A DNA stretch of 64,000 nucleotides from Sycobia sp. Sy_11 (GCA_018907035.1 JACCIC010000049.1:3025001-3089000); one strand, 5' to 3'. Shown: positions 37,431-49,734, numbered from the stretch's first letter. Numbers and translations are program-made. Notes: a model not told the origin generated them from the letters alone.

Positions 37431-37838
37431 TTATATAGCTTTATTCTTTCGCTTAAAAAACAAAAAGTGACATTTTTAATCATAAAAATAAGCTTAGTTA
37501 CGGTGGGTTATGGTACGGGATGGGGGAGAGCCAGTCGATTCAAAAGTCGAGAAAAACACACGGCGTGAACGCACAGCGAAACGAATCGTCCGCAAGGTTG
37601 CGCAGAATTGCGAGACGAAGGTGGAGCGGGCCTGGGATTGTTGGGGGGGGGGGAGAGCAAATCGAATTTTATTGCCTTCGTATATGCTGCTTTTTTTTCA
37701 TCCTCGTAATTTCCAATATCCTCCGTGTATAGGCGAGAAGCTTTCGCGGAAAGCACGGCGGGAAGGCAAAACAAATGGCGAAGGCACGGTCACGGCGCGC
37801 GGCGGCGGACTTATTCCGATTCCCTTTCGTTCTCTCTT

Positions 37839-37841
<3 letters not shown>

Positions 37842-37873
<32 letters not shown>

Positions 37874-37963
37874 CTCTGCCACACTGCGCCCGCGCACTCT
37901 CCCACTACACCTAACTGCTTGAAAACTTGAAAACCAACTGATAATAAGGGACAGAGGGACTGA

Positions 37964-38038
<75 letters not shown>
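37842..38038. repeat. (CT)n and long (GA)n in inverted arrangement
   Basis: CT at 37842-37870 and GA at 37970-38038, about 100 bp apart. The GA array is the longest GA run of the window. Confidence 0.9.
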
Positions 38039-38041
<3 letters not shown>

Positions 38042-38139
38042 GGCGTGGGGAAGGAAAGTACAGGGAACCGGAGAGAACTTCATTTTGCATCCGAGGTATC
38101 TAGAAGAGCTCGATGTCCTATTACGTATATCGCGCACGC

Positions 38140-38625
38140 ACAGAACGCGGCAGGCGCTCGCGCCCTAACTCCCGTTACGAACGAGGCGTGCGCAGCGCCG
38201 GCCGCTGCGAGGCGACGACGACGACGAGGCCGGGCCGCCGAGCCGCGGATTCGAGGTGTCCGCGGGAGCGCGAGCGGGCGATCGCCATTCGCCGCGTCAG
38301 TTACAGCTAAACGTGTATGCGCGCGCGCGCGCGCGCTTGTTTAATTTCCAGCGAGCGCGGCCAGCGTCCGTACATTCCCTCCAGCCGGCGGCGCAGATCG
38401 CTTACCCTGCGTTTCGCCGGGCGGCCGGCCCCGCTGCCCGTGACGACGATCTATGTGGCGCGCGAGCGCGGCTTTCCTCGCTTCGTCCTCCCCCTTCACG
38501 GCCTCCTCCGTCCTCCTCCCGCGCATCTTTATGCTACGGTGTGCCGCTGCTCAGCCGTCGTCGACGGTCTACATTGCGTAGAGCGTTCCCTTTAGAACTG
38601 CGGACGCAGCGGATTATTGAAAAAA
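38140..38625. promoter_or_regulatory. CpG-dense block
   Basis: About 480 bp of markedly GC- and CpG-rich sequence, including an alternating (CG)n run at 38318-38337, lies right after the longest GA array of the window. All frames are open for stretches, as expected of GC-rich DNA, and none looks coding. It is a possible regulatory element or alternative promoter. Confidence 0.25.
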
Positions 38626-39017
38626 CGACGCGGTTCGACGAGCAATAAAAGCAAAAAAAAAAAAAGAATAATCACTGAAGGGTGCATTAATGATTCAAGA
38701 ATCAACTTTCGGGATAATTAAATACGAACAAAATATAATTGTGATCATACTTATCGTCGTCGATATGTAACCATCTAAGAATTAACATGATTGTCAAGTA
38801 TTATTAGGTAGTTATTACGAAAAGTTTTAATACTGAAAGAGCGTTTTTTTTTTAATTCAATCGGTCGATGATGTTGTATTGTTTAATAAATATTTTAATT
38901 CGTTTTATCATCAGTGGCACTGATATATCGATAAATTTCATATTAAATTTCTGTCGAATAACTGATCGAATTTTGGAACCGCTAAGTATCCGAGGGCCAA
39001 AATGTCATTAAATGTAT

Positions 39018-39018
39018 A

Positions 39019-39075
<57 letters not shown>
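39018..39075. repeat. (TA)n
   Basis: TA run with one TG interruption. Confidence 0.95.
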
Positions 39076-39077
<2 letters not shown>

Positions 39078-39669
39078 CCGCTTTTAATAAGAAAGTAAAG
39101 CTGTGACACGTGAATGATGGATTTGGTTTAATTTGCAGGCAGTATGACTCTGGTGGATGCTAATATGAATGATGTATCATTTTATGAACCGATCCAAAAA
39201 GTATGACTCATTCTTACTTAAAATTGCTTATTTTTCACTCGTGTATATTCATAAAAGGTATTTTTATGAATAATTAAAAACAATTTTTTTGTATTTTTTG
39301 TTTTGTGCGTCGAGCTTTCTCATTACGTGAGCCCCATTCAGAGAAAAAAAAATTAATATTATAGTCTTTAAGTTTAAACTTAAAATTTAATTTCGATGTT
39401 AAAACATAAAGAAAATTTTATTTTCAATTAACCAAAGACAAATTTTTGGAATACTGTAAACATTAAAATATATTATGTTATTTCAATATCACTGTCAACA
39501 AATTTAAACATTAAAAACAATAGGTTTCACTTCGTAATAATGCCGAATTCAATAACTGATTATAGATAAGAAAAAATCATATCTTAAAAATGAAACAGAT
39601 TTATGCGTTAAAACTTTACTGGCCTGATCGTGGGCGTAATTTAAAATGACTTCGCATAACACGATCTAA

Positions 39670-40190
39670 ATCTTTTCACCCATACGTGACAGTCTCTCAT
39701 GGGCTGAGCGATGACCCAGACCTTGGGTCCGAGATCGGGTCGATTCTCCTCCGGACAAATCCCCGTGTCTTCGAAGCTCTGCCCCAACTATCTCGACCAG
39801 TGCGTCAAGGGGAATATGTCGAGAAGAGGTTATTAGTGAAAGCCGAACGCCCGTGCGGACGTACTCCGACACGTGCGGACCTTAAATCGTCGAGGAAGGA
39901 TTTTCCGGCTCATTGGGAGGATGCTGCGCGCCCAAAAAATTTGATCAGTTGCTCCGAGAGCCCCTCTGATTTCCCCGAAGGATTGAACTCCTCGGTTATT
40001 ATTCCCCCCCCCCTCCACGATACGGCTCGGTTTTCGAAAGTCGTCTGGATCGCGTGCGAGTTAAGCATCGGGCAGCCTCCACATACCGATGGATGCGCTT
40101 CGTTATCGCAAAACGGCCGGACGGCGCCTTACGCGGCGCGAAGTTTTTGCCGTCGCTCCTTGAGCGCATCCTGGGACGGAGATAATTGAA
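39670..40190. other. GC-richer stretch without a supported gene
   Basis: A 167-codon open frame exists here but begins at GTG, has no ATG and shows no recognisable motif. It is annotated as non-coding unless transcript evidence appears. Confidence 0.4.
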
Positions 40191-40486
40191 GAATTTGTCG
40201 AGGAAAAAACGGGTATAGTAATAATAATAATAATCATCATAATATTTCTATATAGAAGTAAACTCAAGGATCGAAGTTTATCTCCTCCCATCGATCTCGG
40301 AAACTGTTCTCGTTATCGGATAAATCACCCCCCCCCCCATTCCACCAACCGCCCCGTTCGTCTCTTTCGCCAAGTTGTCACTGACTTCCCCTCCCTCCCG
40401 GCCCGCTTCTCCGTGTTATTACATCTCCCGTCCTCCTGCCCCGTCATCCTCGTCCGTTCGCTCATTCTTCTCTCAACTCATTTCCG

Positions 40487-40491
<5 letters not shown>

Positions 40492-40530
<39 letters not shown>

Positions 40531-40666
40531 TCTCCCTCCCTCTTAACTTAAGCCGCGCGCTTACTCGCGTAATTCACCATCAGGCAACAAATTTCAAATC
40601 GCGTTTACGAAACGAAAAGAGAAATTGCGGCGGCACAGTCCGTCAGTCGATCCATGGAACAAAACT

Positions 40667-40719
<53 letters not shown>
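40492..40719. repeat. Two (CT)n arrays
   Basis: Arrays at 40492-40524 and 40672-40719, same orientation. Confidence 0.95.
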
Positions 40720-40722
<3 letters not shown>

Positions 40723-41326
40723 CTTTCTATCTCTTTTCCCTAGTAATTGCTCGCAGATTTTCTAGCGCATTAATGCGAATTAGCCCCCATCTCCCTTTTT
40801 CACCAACACCAGGAGCGAGTATGAAATTACATAGAAATGTATATATAGATATATATTATAACACTCCAGGGGGCTTTTATACGCGGCGGACGAAGTTTTT
40901 AATTCAATTATCGCTGCTGAGTGGTTTTTGCCCCGGCCGAAAACCGCGTTGGTAGTAACCTCTTATGCTCCCCCTACAACAATCTACACACATAGATCCG
41001 AGCAATTTCTCGCATTAATCCCTGTGAATAATATCGCCTTAATAAAAAAACATTGGTTCAACGTCCTCGATACGACACAAAAAAAAATCGAATCTCCAAG
41101 CTCCGAGCATCGTTGAGGAATAAAAATGCGAAATAACTGAAGCTTACTTCTTAGCGCGAGACCGAGACATGATGGAAGATATGCAAATATAATAAGGACT
41201 GCTTAATTTAACGGCTGCGTAAAATACGATCGAACGCCTAATCGGTATTATAATTATGCGGAAGTCTCGCCCGAATCGCGCGGCATCATCAGCGCTACCG
41301 TACTTTTACTTGTTCTGCCTTCACAG

Positions 41327-41334
<8 letters not shown>

Positions 41335-41368
<34 letters not shown>

Positions 41369-41500
41369 TCGCGTTTTTATTATTCCGCAAAGGGGCAGAG
41401 CGCGTCGGACAAAACCAAAGAGAAAGAGACCTGCCTACCCGATGCCTACCTACCTCTCTCTGTCTCTCTCTCTCTCTCTCTCCCTCTCTCTCTCTCTCTC
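41335..41500. repeat. (TA)n then interrupted (CT)n
   Basis: TA at 41335-41365 and CT at about 41455-41500 with small interruptions. Confidence 0.9.
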
Positions 41501-41689
41501 GCTCTTAGTCACTCTCCCCGCTCTATAACATCGCGCACAGGCATAAATTTTAATCTACGGCCTAAGCTATCCGGCTCTCGAATCCAATTATACGATCGCG
41601 CGTCGCGCTTCTTGAGCGATGCCGCGCTTGCGCTGACGCGAAAAGGAAACATCGAGAGGAAGATGAGGAAAAAGTCGAGTGGTGCGGCG

Positions 41690-41707
41690 AGGGAGGGAGG
41701 GAGGGGG
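41690..41707 (+). other. Canonical G-quadruplex motif
   Basis: Four G runs of three or more separated by single A residues, within a 240 bp purine-skewed stretch (41640-41880). Confidence 0.55.
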
Positions 41708-42120
41708 TCTTGAGAAGAAATATAAGAGAGAGGAGAGCATCCGAGAGGAGAAAAAATCTCGGAAGGAGAGGGGGAAGGTAAGAAGGTAAAGAAAGCAGGG
41801 GGTGACGGAAGGGATGTAGAAAAAGCGAAGTGTATAAGGAAAAACGGGACACGGGGGGAGGGGGGAGAGAAAAACATTTCTTCTCGCGAATGATTGATCG
41901 CGCCGCGCGCGGATTCCCACTCGCATCTCCGCCGCCCCCGTGTATAGAAACGCGGGCGAGCGGCTCTTCTGACCGAAGGAAACTGGTAAAGTGCCCCCCT
42001 CCTCTCGGTACCGCCGCCACCACCACGTCCGGCCGACCTTATAAATCGTTTTTCCTTCCCTGCACGCCCCCCCCCGTATACTTTTCGCTTTTTCCGGACG
42101 GATGGACGGGCGCAACGTTT

Positions 42121-42124
<4 letters not shown>

Positions 42125-42151
<27 letters not shown>
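42125..42151. repeat. (CT)n
   Basis: Pure CT run. A short GA run follows at 42222-42238 in inverted orientation. Confidence 0.9.
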
Positions 42152-42155
<4 letters not shown>

Positions 42156-42585
42156 TGGTGGGAAAAAAACACCTTCGCAGCGAACTGCTATTATTATATT
42201 CGCTCGCGAACCTTCGCAGAGAAAGAGAGAGAGAGAGAATGGGATAGACGGAGATAAAAATCCGCGAGCGCATTAGTTGACCCCGCGCACGGCCCATTCA
42301 TAACCTCGACCTCGCCGATGCGCGCGGCTTTCACTGCAGGCGCGTGCCCGCTTCCACTCCACCTACCCGATCCCATTTATTTCGAATGGATGCGCCTCGT
42401 GCGAGCGTGCGCGCCCTCTCCAGGGGAAAATTCGCTGGACAAAAAAGTCACCGACTCCGAATGCATTTAGACGTTGTGCGAGCGATGCTATATTAAATTT
42501 TTCAGCCGCGAGATGAGTAATTGATGGTGGGGGGAGGGCGGGAGTCTGTTTGTCTTTCGAATGGGAGATAATTGGGAGTTTCATA

Positions 42586-42591
<6 letters not shown>

Positions 42592-42630
<39 letters not shown>
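42592..42630. repeat. (TA)n
   Basis: Pure TA run. Confidence 0.95.
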
Positions 42631-42634
<4 letters not shown>

Positions 42635-43548
42635 TTGTTAGATTAATAACTATATTATTCAATGGGTTTTTTATGAATAACCGACGTATTTATGTAGATA
42701 TATGAAGCTGTTAGAGTTAACGATGTTTTGTTTTGTCGATCAATCAGGTGCGTTGCTTTTAAGAAAATTTATAGAGGGCGTTTGTCTTGACAGAGCCGGG
42801 CGTTTCTACTTAAAACAATATTTATAGCCTGTTTCGTATCTTTTCGTCCTTTTTCATCCTCATTCGCTTACAAATATTGATTGCGTTAAAATATTTAAAT
42901 AACCCTTAAATAAATATATATTAAAAACTGCTACAGCAGTTTTCCCAAATTTCAAGCTGTTAAAAAAGTTTTCAATTATTTTACAACTTTATAAATTGTT
43001 TAAGCACACTGATTTTTCTTAGCTAATATTCTTTACTTACTTCTATAGAGGACGCAAAAAAAACTGTTATTATTGTAGTTAAAAGCATCTCTGCAAGTGA
43101 ATGGTCGTGTAAAAAGTGACATTCAGGAATCAATTATGTTCACTTCATTATATTCAATATCATAAATTATGTTCCACTATGTAAGTAAAATAATGCTTTT
43201 AATTTTTCGAAGATGTAATAGCGCACCAAAGAGTTCTAAAGCTATGACAAGAAAATATATTAAATTTGTCCATTAAATTCATAATTTTCTGTCATTTCAT
43301 CGTGTTTAAGAGAATCGTCAATGTTCAAATGTTTCTCATATACATATATGGATATGTATGGAAAACATTGAAATATCAGTTGACTCCCCCAAAAAAAAAA
43401 AAATTATTTGAAATTGCCAAATTAATTCAATATGTCTAAGTACCTTATCCAATCCTTGCATTTACCCATACATATATTTTGGAACAATGTTCCACAATTG
43501 TCATATCAAGGAATATTGAAGGAGTAATTTGGAGAAGGTCGATTTTTC

Positions 43549-43553
<5 letters not shown>

Positions 43554-43591
<38 letters not shown>
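43554..43591. repeat. (TA)n
   Basis: Pure TA run, followed by a short CA run. Confidence 0.95.
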
Positions 43592-43593
<2 letters not shown>

Positions 43594-43859
43594 TATACAC
43601 ACACATATATATTCTTTTTTAGACAGAAGGCCAAAGAACGAAATCTTCTGAATTTTGTTACTTAATTATTAATATAACACTTCGCCATCAATGATGGTTT
43701 CTAATTTATCTCGCATTTTTTCGCTATTCGTTCTCAAATCCGATTCGAATAGCGTGCAAATCGAGCGATACATTTATTACACAAATGGACTAATTTATCA
43801 GAAAACGTTATGAACGCAGAGCAATCGGTTAAAAAAAGAAGCACGATCGACGCATCCGC

Positions 43860-44535
43860 ATCTATACATGCAGACGCGCACGCGTTCCAGCCAAAAAGCC
43901 AATTATCATGCCTCCGTTCGATCCTCGAACTTCGCACCTGCGCGCGCTACCACAATTGCGATTCATTCGACGCGAAGCTCTCGCGGGGCACCGACCGACC
44001 GCACGGAATCACGCCCCGATCTTCGTCCTCGCGCAACGATCGTACGGCAATTCCCGCACTCGCATTTCGTGCGTGATAAACCAAGCCGCGGTCCTGATTA
44101 CCGTTTAAATATATATATATATATACAGACACACGTCATTGTCCATTCGTAGCGTGCGAGGGAGCCGAAACAATCAACAGCTGCGCTGAAAGCGTTTATA
44201 TATATATATCCGCATTAGGTGGCGCGAGCGCGACGATCGAGCACGCAATCGTTTATTAACCACAGTGATATTAATCGAGCAGCGGCGCGGCCTGGCTGCC
44301 CAATCAGAGCGGCAAACATCCCCGCCTATCCCGACGCACGGCGTAGCAATTGGTGCTTTTCAACGGTTCTATATATATATATATAATATACGTATTCGGC
44401 GCGCTGCGCAAGATTAACCGTATTATAAATACATTATCCATTGTTGCTGACCGCGGTTTTGAAGAGGGAGGGAGGGAGAGAAAGGCGCAGTTATAATCCT
44501 GGCGCGTGTATGCGCGCGCGCGCGCATTGCGTGTG
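43860..44535. promoter_or_regulatory. CpG-rich block with CCAAT and TATA motifs
   Basis: A GC- and CpG-rich island in AT-rich intronic DNA. CCAATCA at 44300-44306, ATTGG (inverted CCAAT) at 44349-44353 and TATAAATA at 44424-44431 are in promoter-like order, with a GA/G-rich run just downstream (44463-44482). It could be an alternative or nested promoter. No clear initiator or first exon was identified. Confidence 0.25.
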
Positions 44536-44650
44536 TGTGTGTGTGTGTATAATAGAGGGAAAGCGATGGAGATCGCAGATTATTGACGAGGCATTCGAAC
44601 GCAACGAGAGGCTTTCCCTCTAAACGAAATTTTTACAACCTTATATGTAG

Positions 44651-44653
<3 letters not shown>

Positions 44654-44708
<55 letters not shown>
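44654..44708. repeat. (TA)n
   Basis: Pure TA run. Confidence 0.95.
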
Positions 44709-44710
<2 letters not shown>

Positions 44711-45294
44711 ACAATTATAATGTACGTATTGCATCAACAACGACAGAGAAAATCCTCGTTTTGAAAAATTTGAGCATTGTACTCAATGTGGCTCGAGTAT
44801 ATGATTCCGACAAAAAAATAATCAGAAAAATATCATACTTTAATCTTTTTTCATACATTTTCATTACATTATTTTATGACAGAAGTTTTGATGGTTTACC
44901 TTATCAACGAAACATATATATTCCGTGTTAAAAGTTATGTATTTTTCCATGCCTCTCCTACAAATTGATCCAAATTAGCAAAATAAGAATAATTGTGAAT
45001 AACACCAGTCTATTGAAACGTGCCTTAAAATTTATACTCATTGAAACATCGATATATAATTTTAAAAAATTATTCCTAATTAAATTGAAAGTAAATGAGA
45101 ATCTTGTGAAAATATTTAAATCTCACTCAATTAATCATCTATGTATTTCTTTTCCAACATCGGTAATTTGAAAAGAATTCAAATTAAAAGTAAAGCGCCG
45201 TATCGAGGCTTCATAAGTATATCAAATGTCACGATTATTTTGCTCCTTGCTCTCAGAGCGAGTGACTGAGAAGAGGATAAAATAGATCGCAATT

Positions 45295-45296
<2 letters not shown>

Positions 45297-45353
<57 letters not shown>

Positions 45354-45474
45354 ACCTTCTCAACTTCGCGGCCTTTATTTTAACATCTCGCGTAACTCTC
45401 CGATCTCTTGCCCCAACCAAGTCCTGCCAACAGATCTTACAGACCTCGGAGTCACGTCCGACGGTCTTTCTCTG

Positions 45475-45514
<40 letters not shown>
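45297..45514. repeat. (TA)n and (CT)n
   Basis: TA at 45297-45350 and CT at 45477-45514. A shorter TA run lies at 45797-45817. Confidence 0.95.
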
Positions 45515-45516
<2 letters not shown>

Positions 45517-47182
45517 GCATTCAGAAGGAAGGGAGAGAAATTAAAACCCGTGTCCGTATATAAGGCACGTGTGTTACGTCGAGCGCGGAGGAACAGCAGC
45601 CCCTCATGAATAATTCCTTCGTCGACAGTGCGAACTGCGAGCTCGCTTCAAATGTATATGTACATATACATACAGACACACGTACGCACACCTGAAAAAA
45701 GAAACAGATTCTTGCGCGCTCGAGACGACCCGCGCGCGTGATCGCCACTTGCATATGCATGCGCGCACTTTCGCTGAATAAGAGTATAATATGGATATAT
45801 ATATATATATATATATGTATACTGATGAATAGCAAGAGAAAGAGCGAAGACGATACGGGATCGATATAGGACCTGTCCGCGGCGACAAATCGTCGAAGAC
45901 AAGGAAGGGTGGAGGGGAGAATAGGATGGATGTTGGAGGCCCGTTTGTTCGCGACTATGTATAATAGCCTCGATGGCCACGAGGACTAACGCGTGAATTG
46001 ATGGATCGATTTGCGGATATAGAGAGACAGACAGAGACGGAGAGAGAAAGATATAGAGAAAACGAGTCGAGAGGGCGGCAAATACTCCCGACGCGCGACT
46101 TACATATGTGTAAAAGAGATTGTCGTGCGTGAATTAGAATTGATTAGCAGAGAGAATGTCTCGGATGAAGTAGAACGATCGTGTCATGATATATGGAATA
46201 GTATTTCCATTATACGTATACATCTGTATAATTTTATACAAGATTGTGTATAGACTGTGTAATATGAAAATTATGTAAAGACTTCTGTATCATCTCTTCA
46301 CAATTCCGATGTGTGACCTATATCAGATTTATTATATATATACTGTGTGGTACACCAGTTACGCGGTTAAAACGTTAGCTATACAAAATTCAACTGTATT
46401 GCGAACCATTGAAGTTTCCAACTTCGATCTCGCTAATTTGGAAAATAATAAGCTATTATAGATAGAAAATTAATACATTCGCTAATTCGATTATTATTAT
46501 ATCTTTCTACGTTGGCTGTCGTTCTTCCGATGAACCCAAACAGTTTACCCAGGGCGAAACGTCTAATATTGATTTACAGTATTACTAATAAAATTGTCCA
46601 TATAAATATTATTATTATTATTTATAAATATGCTTCTACATCAGGATTACATTCATAATAAAGTTAAAATTAAAGTTACTAATAAAATAGTGACATCTTT
46701 TTTTAACCAACTTTGATTACTCAATCGGATCAATTTAATACTAATATATCGATCCACAGCTTTATTGACAACCCAGACAAATTCAATATATGTTCATAAG
46801 TAAACCGTTTTTCCGTAGACTTCATTTTACAGTACCTTTGGCAAAATTATTAGATTATATCATTGCTGAGTCTTTCTTGGGCCAATGATCAAAAAATTGA
46901 GCGATAGAAAAATAAAAAAATTATCGCAGTCCTGAGACATACAATTTTCGCGATTTTACAGTGCTAACTCCACAGTGCTCCAATGTTGCGCATCCTGCAA
47001 AAAAGGTCGATGATTCGCTCTATTTCCGTAGGCACGACCAGCGTTGGGGAAGAGTGAGAGGATATAAAAGGAAATAATAAAAAATATATATGTATCTATA
47101 ACGTACTATATACAGCAACAACTGCACCGTTGCGAAAGCAGCTCGTGTCTGCGATCGCGCGCCGTTTGCGCGAAGCAGCTGC

Positions 47183-47184
<2 letters not shown>

Positions 47185-47246
<62 letters not shown>

Positions 47247-47324
47247 CACGACGACGCGCAACGCCAAGTTTAGCTAAGCTTTGATCAAGAGAGAGAGAGA
47301 GAGAGAGATAGAGAGAGAGAGAGA
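47185..47324. repeat. (TA)n and (GA)n
   Basis: TA at 47185-47242 and an interrupted GA run at 47289-47324, the latter just upstream of the candidate alternative exon at 47388. Confidence 0.95.
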
Positions 47325-47387
47325 CAGACAGAGTACGGGAGAGAACGAACTTTCGTAAGAGATAAGATTATAGACAGATCGAGAGGA

Positions 47388-47448
47388 ATGGAAGCACTAA
47401 CGAACGACTCGCCGAGCGATCCTAGCGAGTTCGCGTGTAAGTGCGCGC
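47388..47448 (+). other. Candidate alternative first exon (ATG behind a GA tract)
   Basis: An ATG in a good context (GAGGAATGG) lies about 65 bp downstream of a GA tract, a layout like the exon at 11927. It opens MEALTNDSPSDPSEFACKCA. Two possible donors follow. GTAAGT at 47437 would create a TAG stop on joining to the exon at 49735. The weaker GTAAAT at 47449 joins in phase, giving Gln then ADCC. If unspliced, the frame runs into a TA array. This could be an alternative start for the PH-like gene, or chance. Confidence 0.25.
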
Positions 47449-47514
47449 GTAAATATACGTTAACTGGCGAGATCGGCAAAACGTATAGTCTGCAGCACGG
47501 AAAAATGGGAGACC

Positions 47515-47517
<3 letters not shown>

Positions 47518-47569
<52 letters not shown>

Positions 47570-47591
47570 TATATTTAGAGAGAGAGAGAGG
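47518..47591. repeat. Compound (TA)n-(GA)n
   Basis: TA run with small interruptions joined to GA. Confidence 0.95.
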
Positions 47592-47904
47592 GATAGGAAG
47601 AGAGATGATGAGGAAAGAAGTAGTCAACGGTTTTTCTGTAAATTCATTATAGTGCGGTTGAAGAAAAATAACTAAAAATAAGATAGTTGTAAACAGAATT
47701 GGGGAATGCACTATTTTATTATAAGTACATATATACAAATACACAGATTTATATACATTTTTTTTCATCAACGTGGTGTAGTTTGACATTTGTATAAGCA
47801 CTCATGTATAATGTTATGTACAATATAGAATGAAAACCAACGCTCGGATTAGCAATTTTGCAGAGACATTTTGTAACTTTTTGGAAATAATTCAGAAAAA
47901 GAAT

Positions 47905-47924
47905 GTGTGTGTGTGTGTGTGTGT
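47905..47924. repeat. (TG)n
   Basis: Short TG run. Confidence 0.9.
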
Positions 47925-49348
47925 GGGGTCTAAGTGGATGAATGTTATCATCGCGCATTAATCGAGAAAATTAGTACTCTGATATAATAAAATTATAGTC
48001 CAACTCAGTATACTCTGATCCTATATCTTTGTAATAAAAGTTAGCGAATACTATCAATATTAAGAATGTTGACAATTAAATTTCTCCTGAAAGGTTTTAA
48101 GCTGATATTGCTACCATTAACAGATATTCAACAATAAATACTATTTTCTGTTAAGAAATATAATTTTCCAGGCTGACTGAAATGGTAATGTATAATATAT
48201 AAAACATTTGGTGAAAGCACGAGTTTTACTTTGGAATTCAATATCTCGCAACGGTATTCACTCGGTTAAAGAAGTCCGAACGCGTTCATTAGTTAAAGTG
48301 GTCTTTGTTAATAATCACAGTTCGGTTAGTTAATACAGAAAATAGTTAACACAGAGAGTATGTTAATACAGAAACTGTCCTCGAATGTAAAATTAAAGCG
48401 GGCAAAGGTTATTTAGTCGATATAAGTATCATATAGTATATAACCCGCATCTTCGACGCCGGCTTCGATGGGCCTTATCCTGGGATCCCATTCGGCTGTT
48501 AAACCGTGCGCGCATTATGTTATTTATTCAGAACATCGCGACAAGTAATGTATAAGAAAAAATCGAGCCAAATTAACGTTAACCACTTTTTTCCCATGTG
48601 CGTGTCGGGATCGTTAAATGTGAGCCATTGCAATCAACAGAGTATAGAGTATTATAAGCGTGTATGTGGAATAAAGACGTATATTATAGTAATTATTTTT
48701 CAAATTGTCGGATGAAAAAAAATTTCCGCAGAAAACCGATTATAGTCAATAGACTAACGAAAGAAACTTTCCATAGATATTTTTTTTTGCTTTATTTTTA
48801 CCTTTCTTACAAATTTATCTAATTTTTCCAGCATAAATACACGTTGTCGCTGCGCCAAAATGACTTCTCCGGAATATTTTCTTTTTGCATTATAAACTGC
48901 TTTGTAACGAACGCGCATATAAAAAATACCGTGCGTATATACTGTAATTATACGCAATACATTATTATACGTAGTATTATACAAATATTATGTTTCTTTA
49001 TCATTCTTTGTTACAGGATAAATCGTTTACAGAGAATATCTTTTCTTTTTTTTTTTTTTGCTATTAGTATTGTAATTGCGCTCTATGTTTACAACGTAAT
49101 TATACATCTACACCCTTTGAAATTTCGAAAGCTCACCACCACAAAACACGGAATTACATATTATCTTCGAGTAGCACTACGTACTTATAGGCATAGGGCA
49201 GAGTATTATACTGGAATACAGCGTGAAAATGCACGAGGAAAGCAAGCAGTGTCAAAAGTCTCACACCTGTCGCGCAAAACGATAAAAAGGAGCGCGGAGC
49301 ATTAATCTCGCACACTGTGGAGTGTTCGACTTCCTCTAAGGTTCAACA

Positions 49349-49387
49349 AAAAAAAAAAAACAAAAACAAAAACAAAAACAAAAAAAT
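49349..49387. repeat. Poly(A) run followed by (CAAAAA)n
   Basis: A run of A is followed by four or five copies of a six-base CAAAAA unit, about 350 bp upstream of the exon at 49735. Confidence 0.7.
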
Positions 49388-49610
49388 AGCTCAGATACAG
49401 GTGAAGAACAGCGCCAGACGTGGCCGAGACGCGTATTATATCAAAAATAAAGAAAAGACAAAGGAACAAACTTTGGTCCTATTGCACGAACGAGACATGT
49501 TGGGGGGGGGGAGATCTTTTACGACCCCCTCCCCCAAATTGGCGCACCTGTGCTTTAACGACCAATGGATATGATATGTATGGTTCGACGTACGTGCGCG
49601 AGTGTTTGTC

Positions 49611-49670
49611 TGAGTGTGTGTGTGTGCGTGTGTAGGCGGGCGTGGGCGTGCGCGTGCGCGCGCTCGTACG
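49611..49670. repeat. TG/CG alternating tract before the second exon
   Basis: An alternating purine-pyrimidine stretch (TGTGTG, then GCGTGCGCGTGCGCGCGC) ends about 65 bp before the acceptor at 49734. UG-rich intronic RNA near acceptors can recruit CELF/Bruno-type splicing factors (known biology). Relevance here is inferred. Confidence 0.55.
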
Positions 49671-49734
49671 CCAGAGGAGCCTGAACAGTACGAACGATAA
49701 ATTTACCCCCTCCTGCCTTTCTTGCCTGTTACAG

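Larger units (their letters stand above)
12111..49734 (+). other. Presumed 37.6 kb first intron of the PH-like gene
   Basis: It starts GTAAGG and ends in a pyrimidine-rich CTTGCCTGTTACAG, and the flanking exons are phase-compatible (G|AG makes Glu). It consists of AT-rich unique sequence, dozens of TA, GA/CT and CA arrays, and several GC-rich blocks. Stretches in which I see nothing beyond AT-rich unique DNA include 12220-13040, 13100-13600, 16620-18110, 21600-22700, 23860-25000, 25440-27320, 28600-29800, 38650-39010, 39080-39660, 42660-43550, 46090-47180 and 47930-49330. Other genes nested on either strand cannot be excluded, but none is supported. Confidence 0.6.

Noticed and set aside
39143..39200. 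Short exon-like segment with TTTGCAGGCAG before it and AAAAAGTATGA after it
   Set aside because: Neither possible acceptor keeps the reading frame into the exon at 49735, and the donor is weak.
39686..40189. 167-codon plus-strand frame
   Set aside because: It starts at GTG with no ATG in frame, has no recognisable domain, and GC-richer DNA makes such frames by chance.
48844..49305. 153-codon frame rich in Phe, Ile and Tyr
   Set aside because: It starts at TTG. The hydrophobicity follows from AT-rich DNA, and no receptor-family motif is recognisable.
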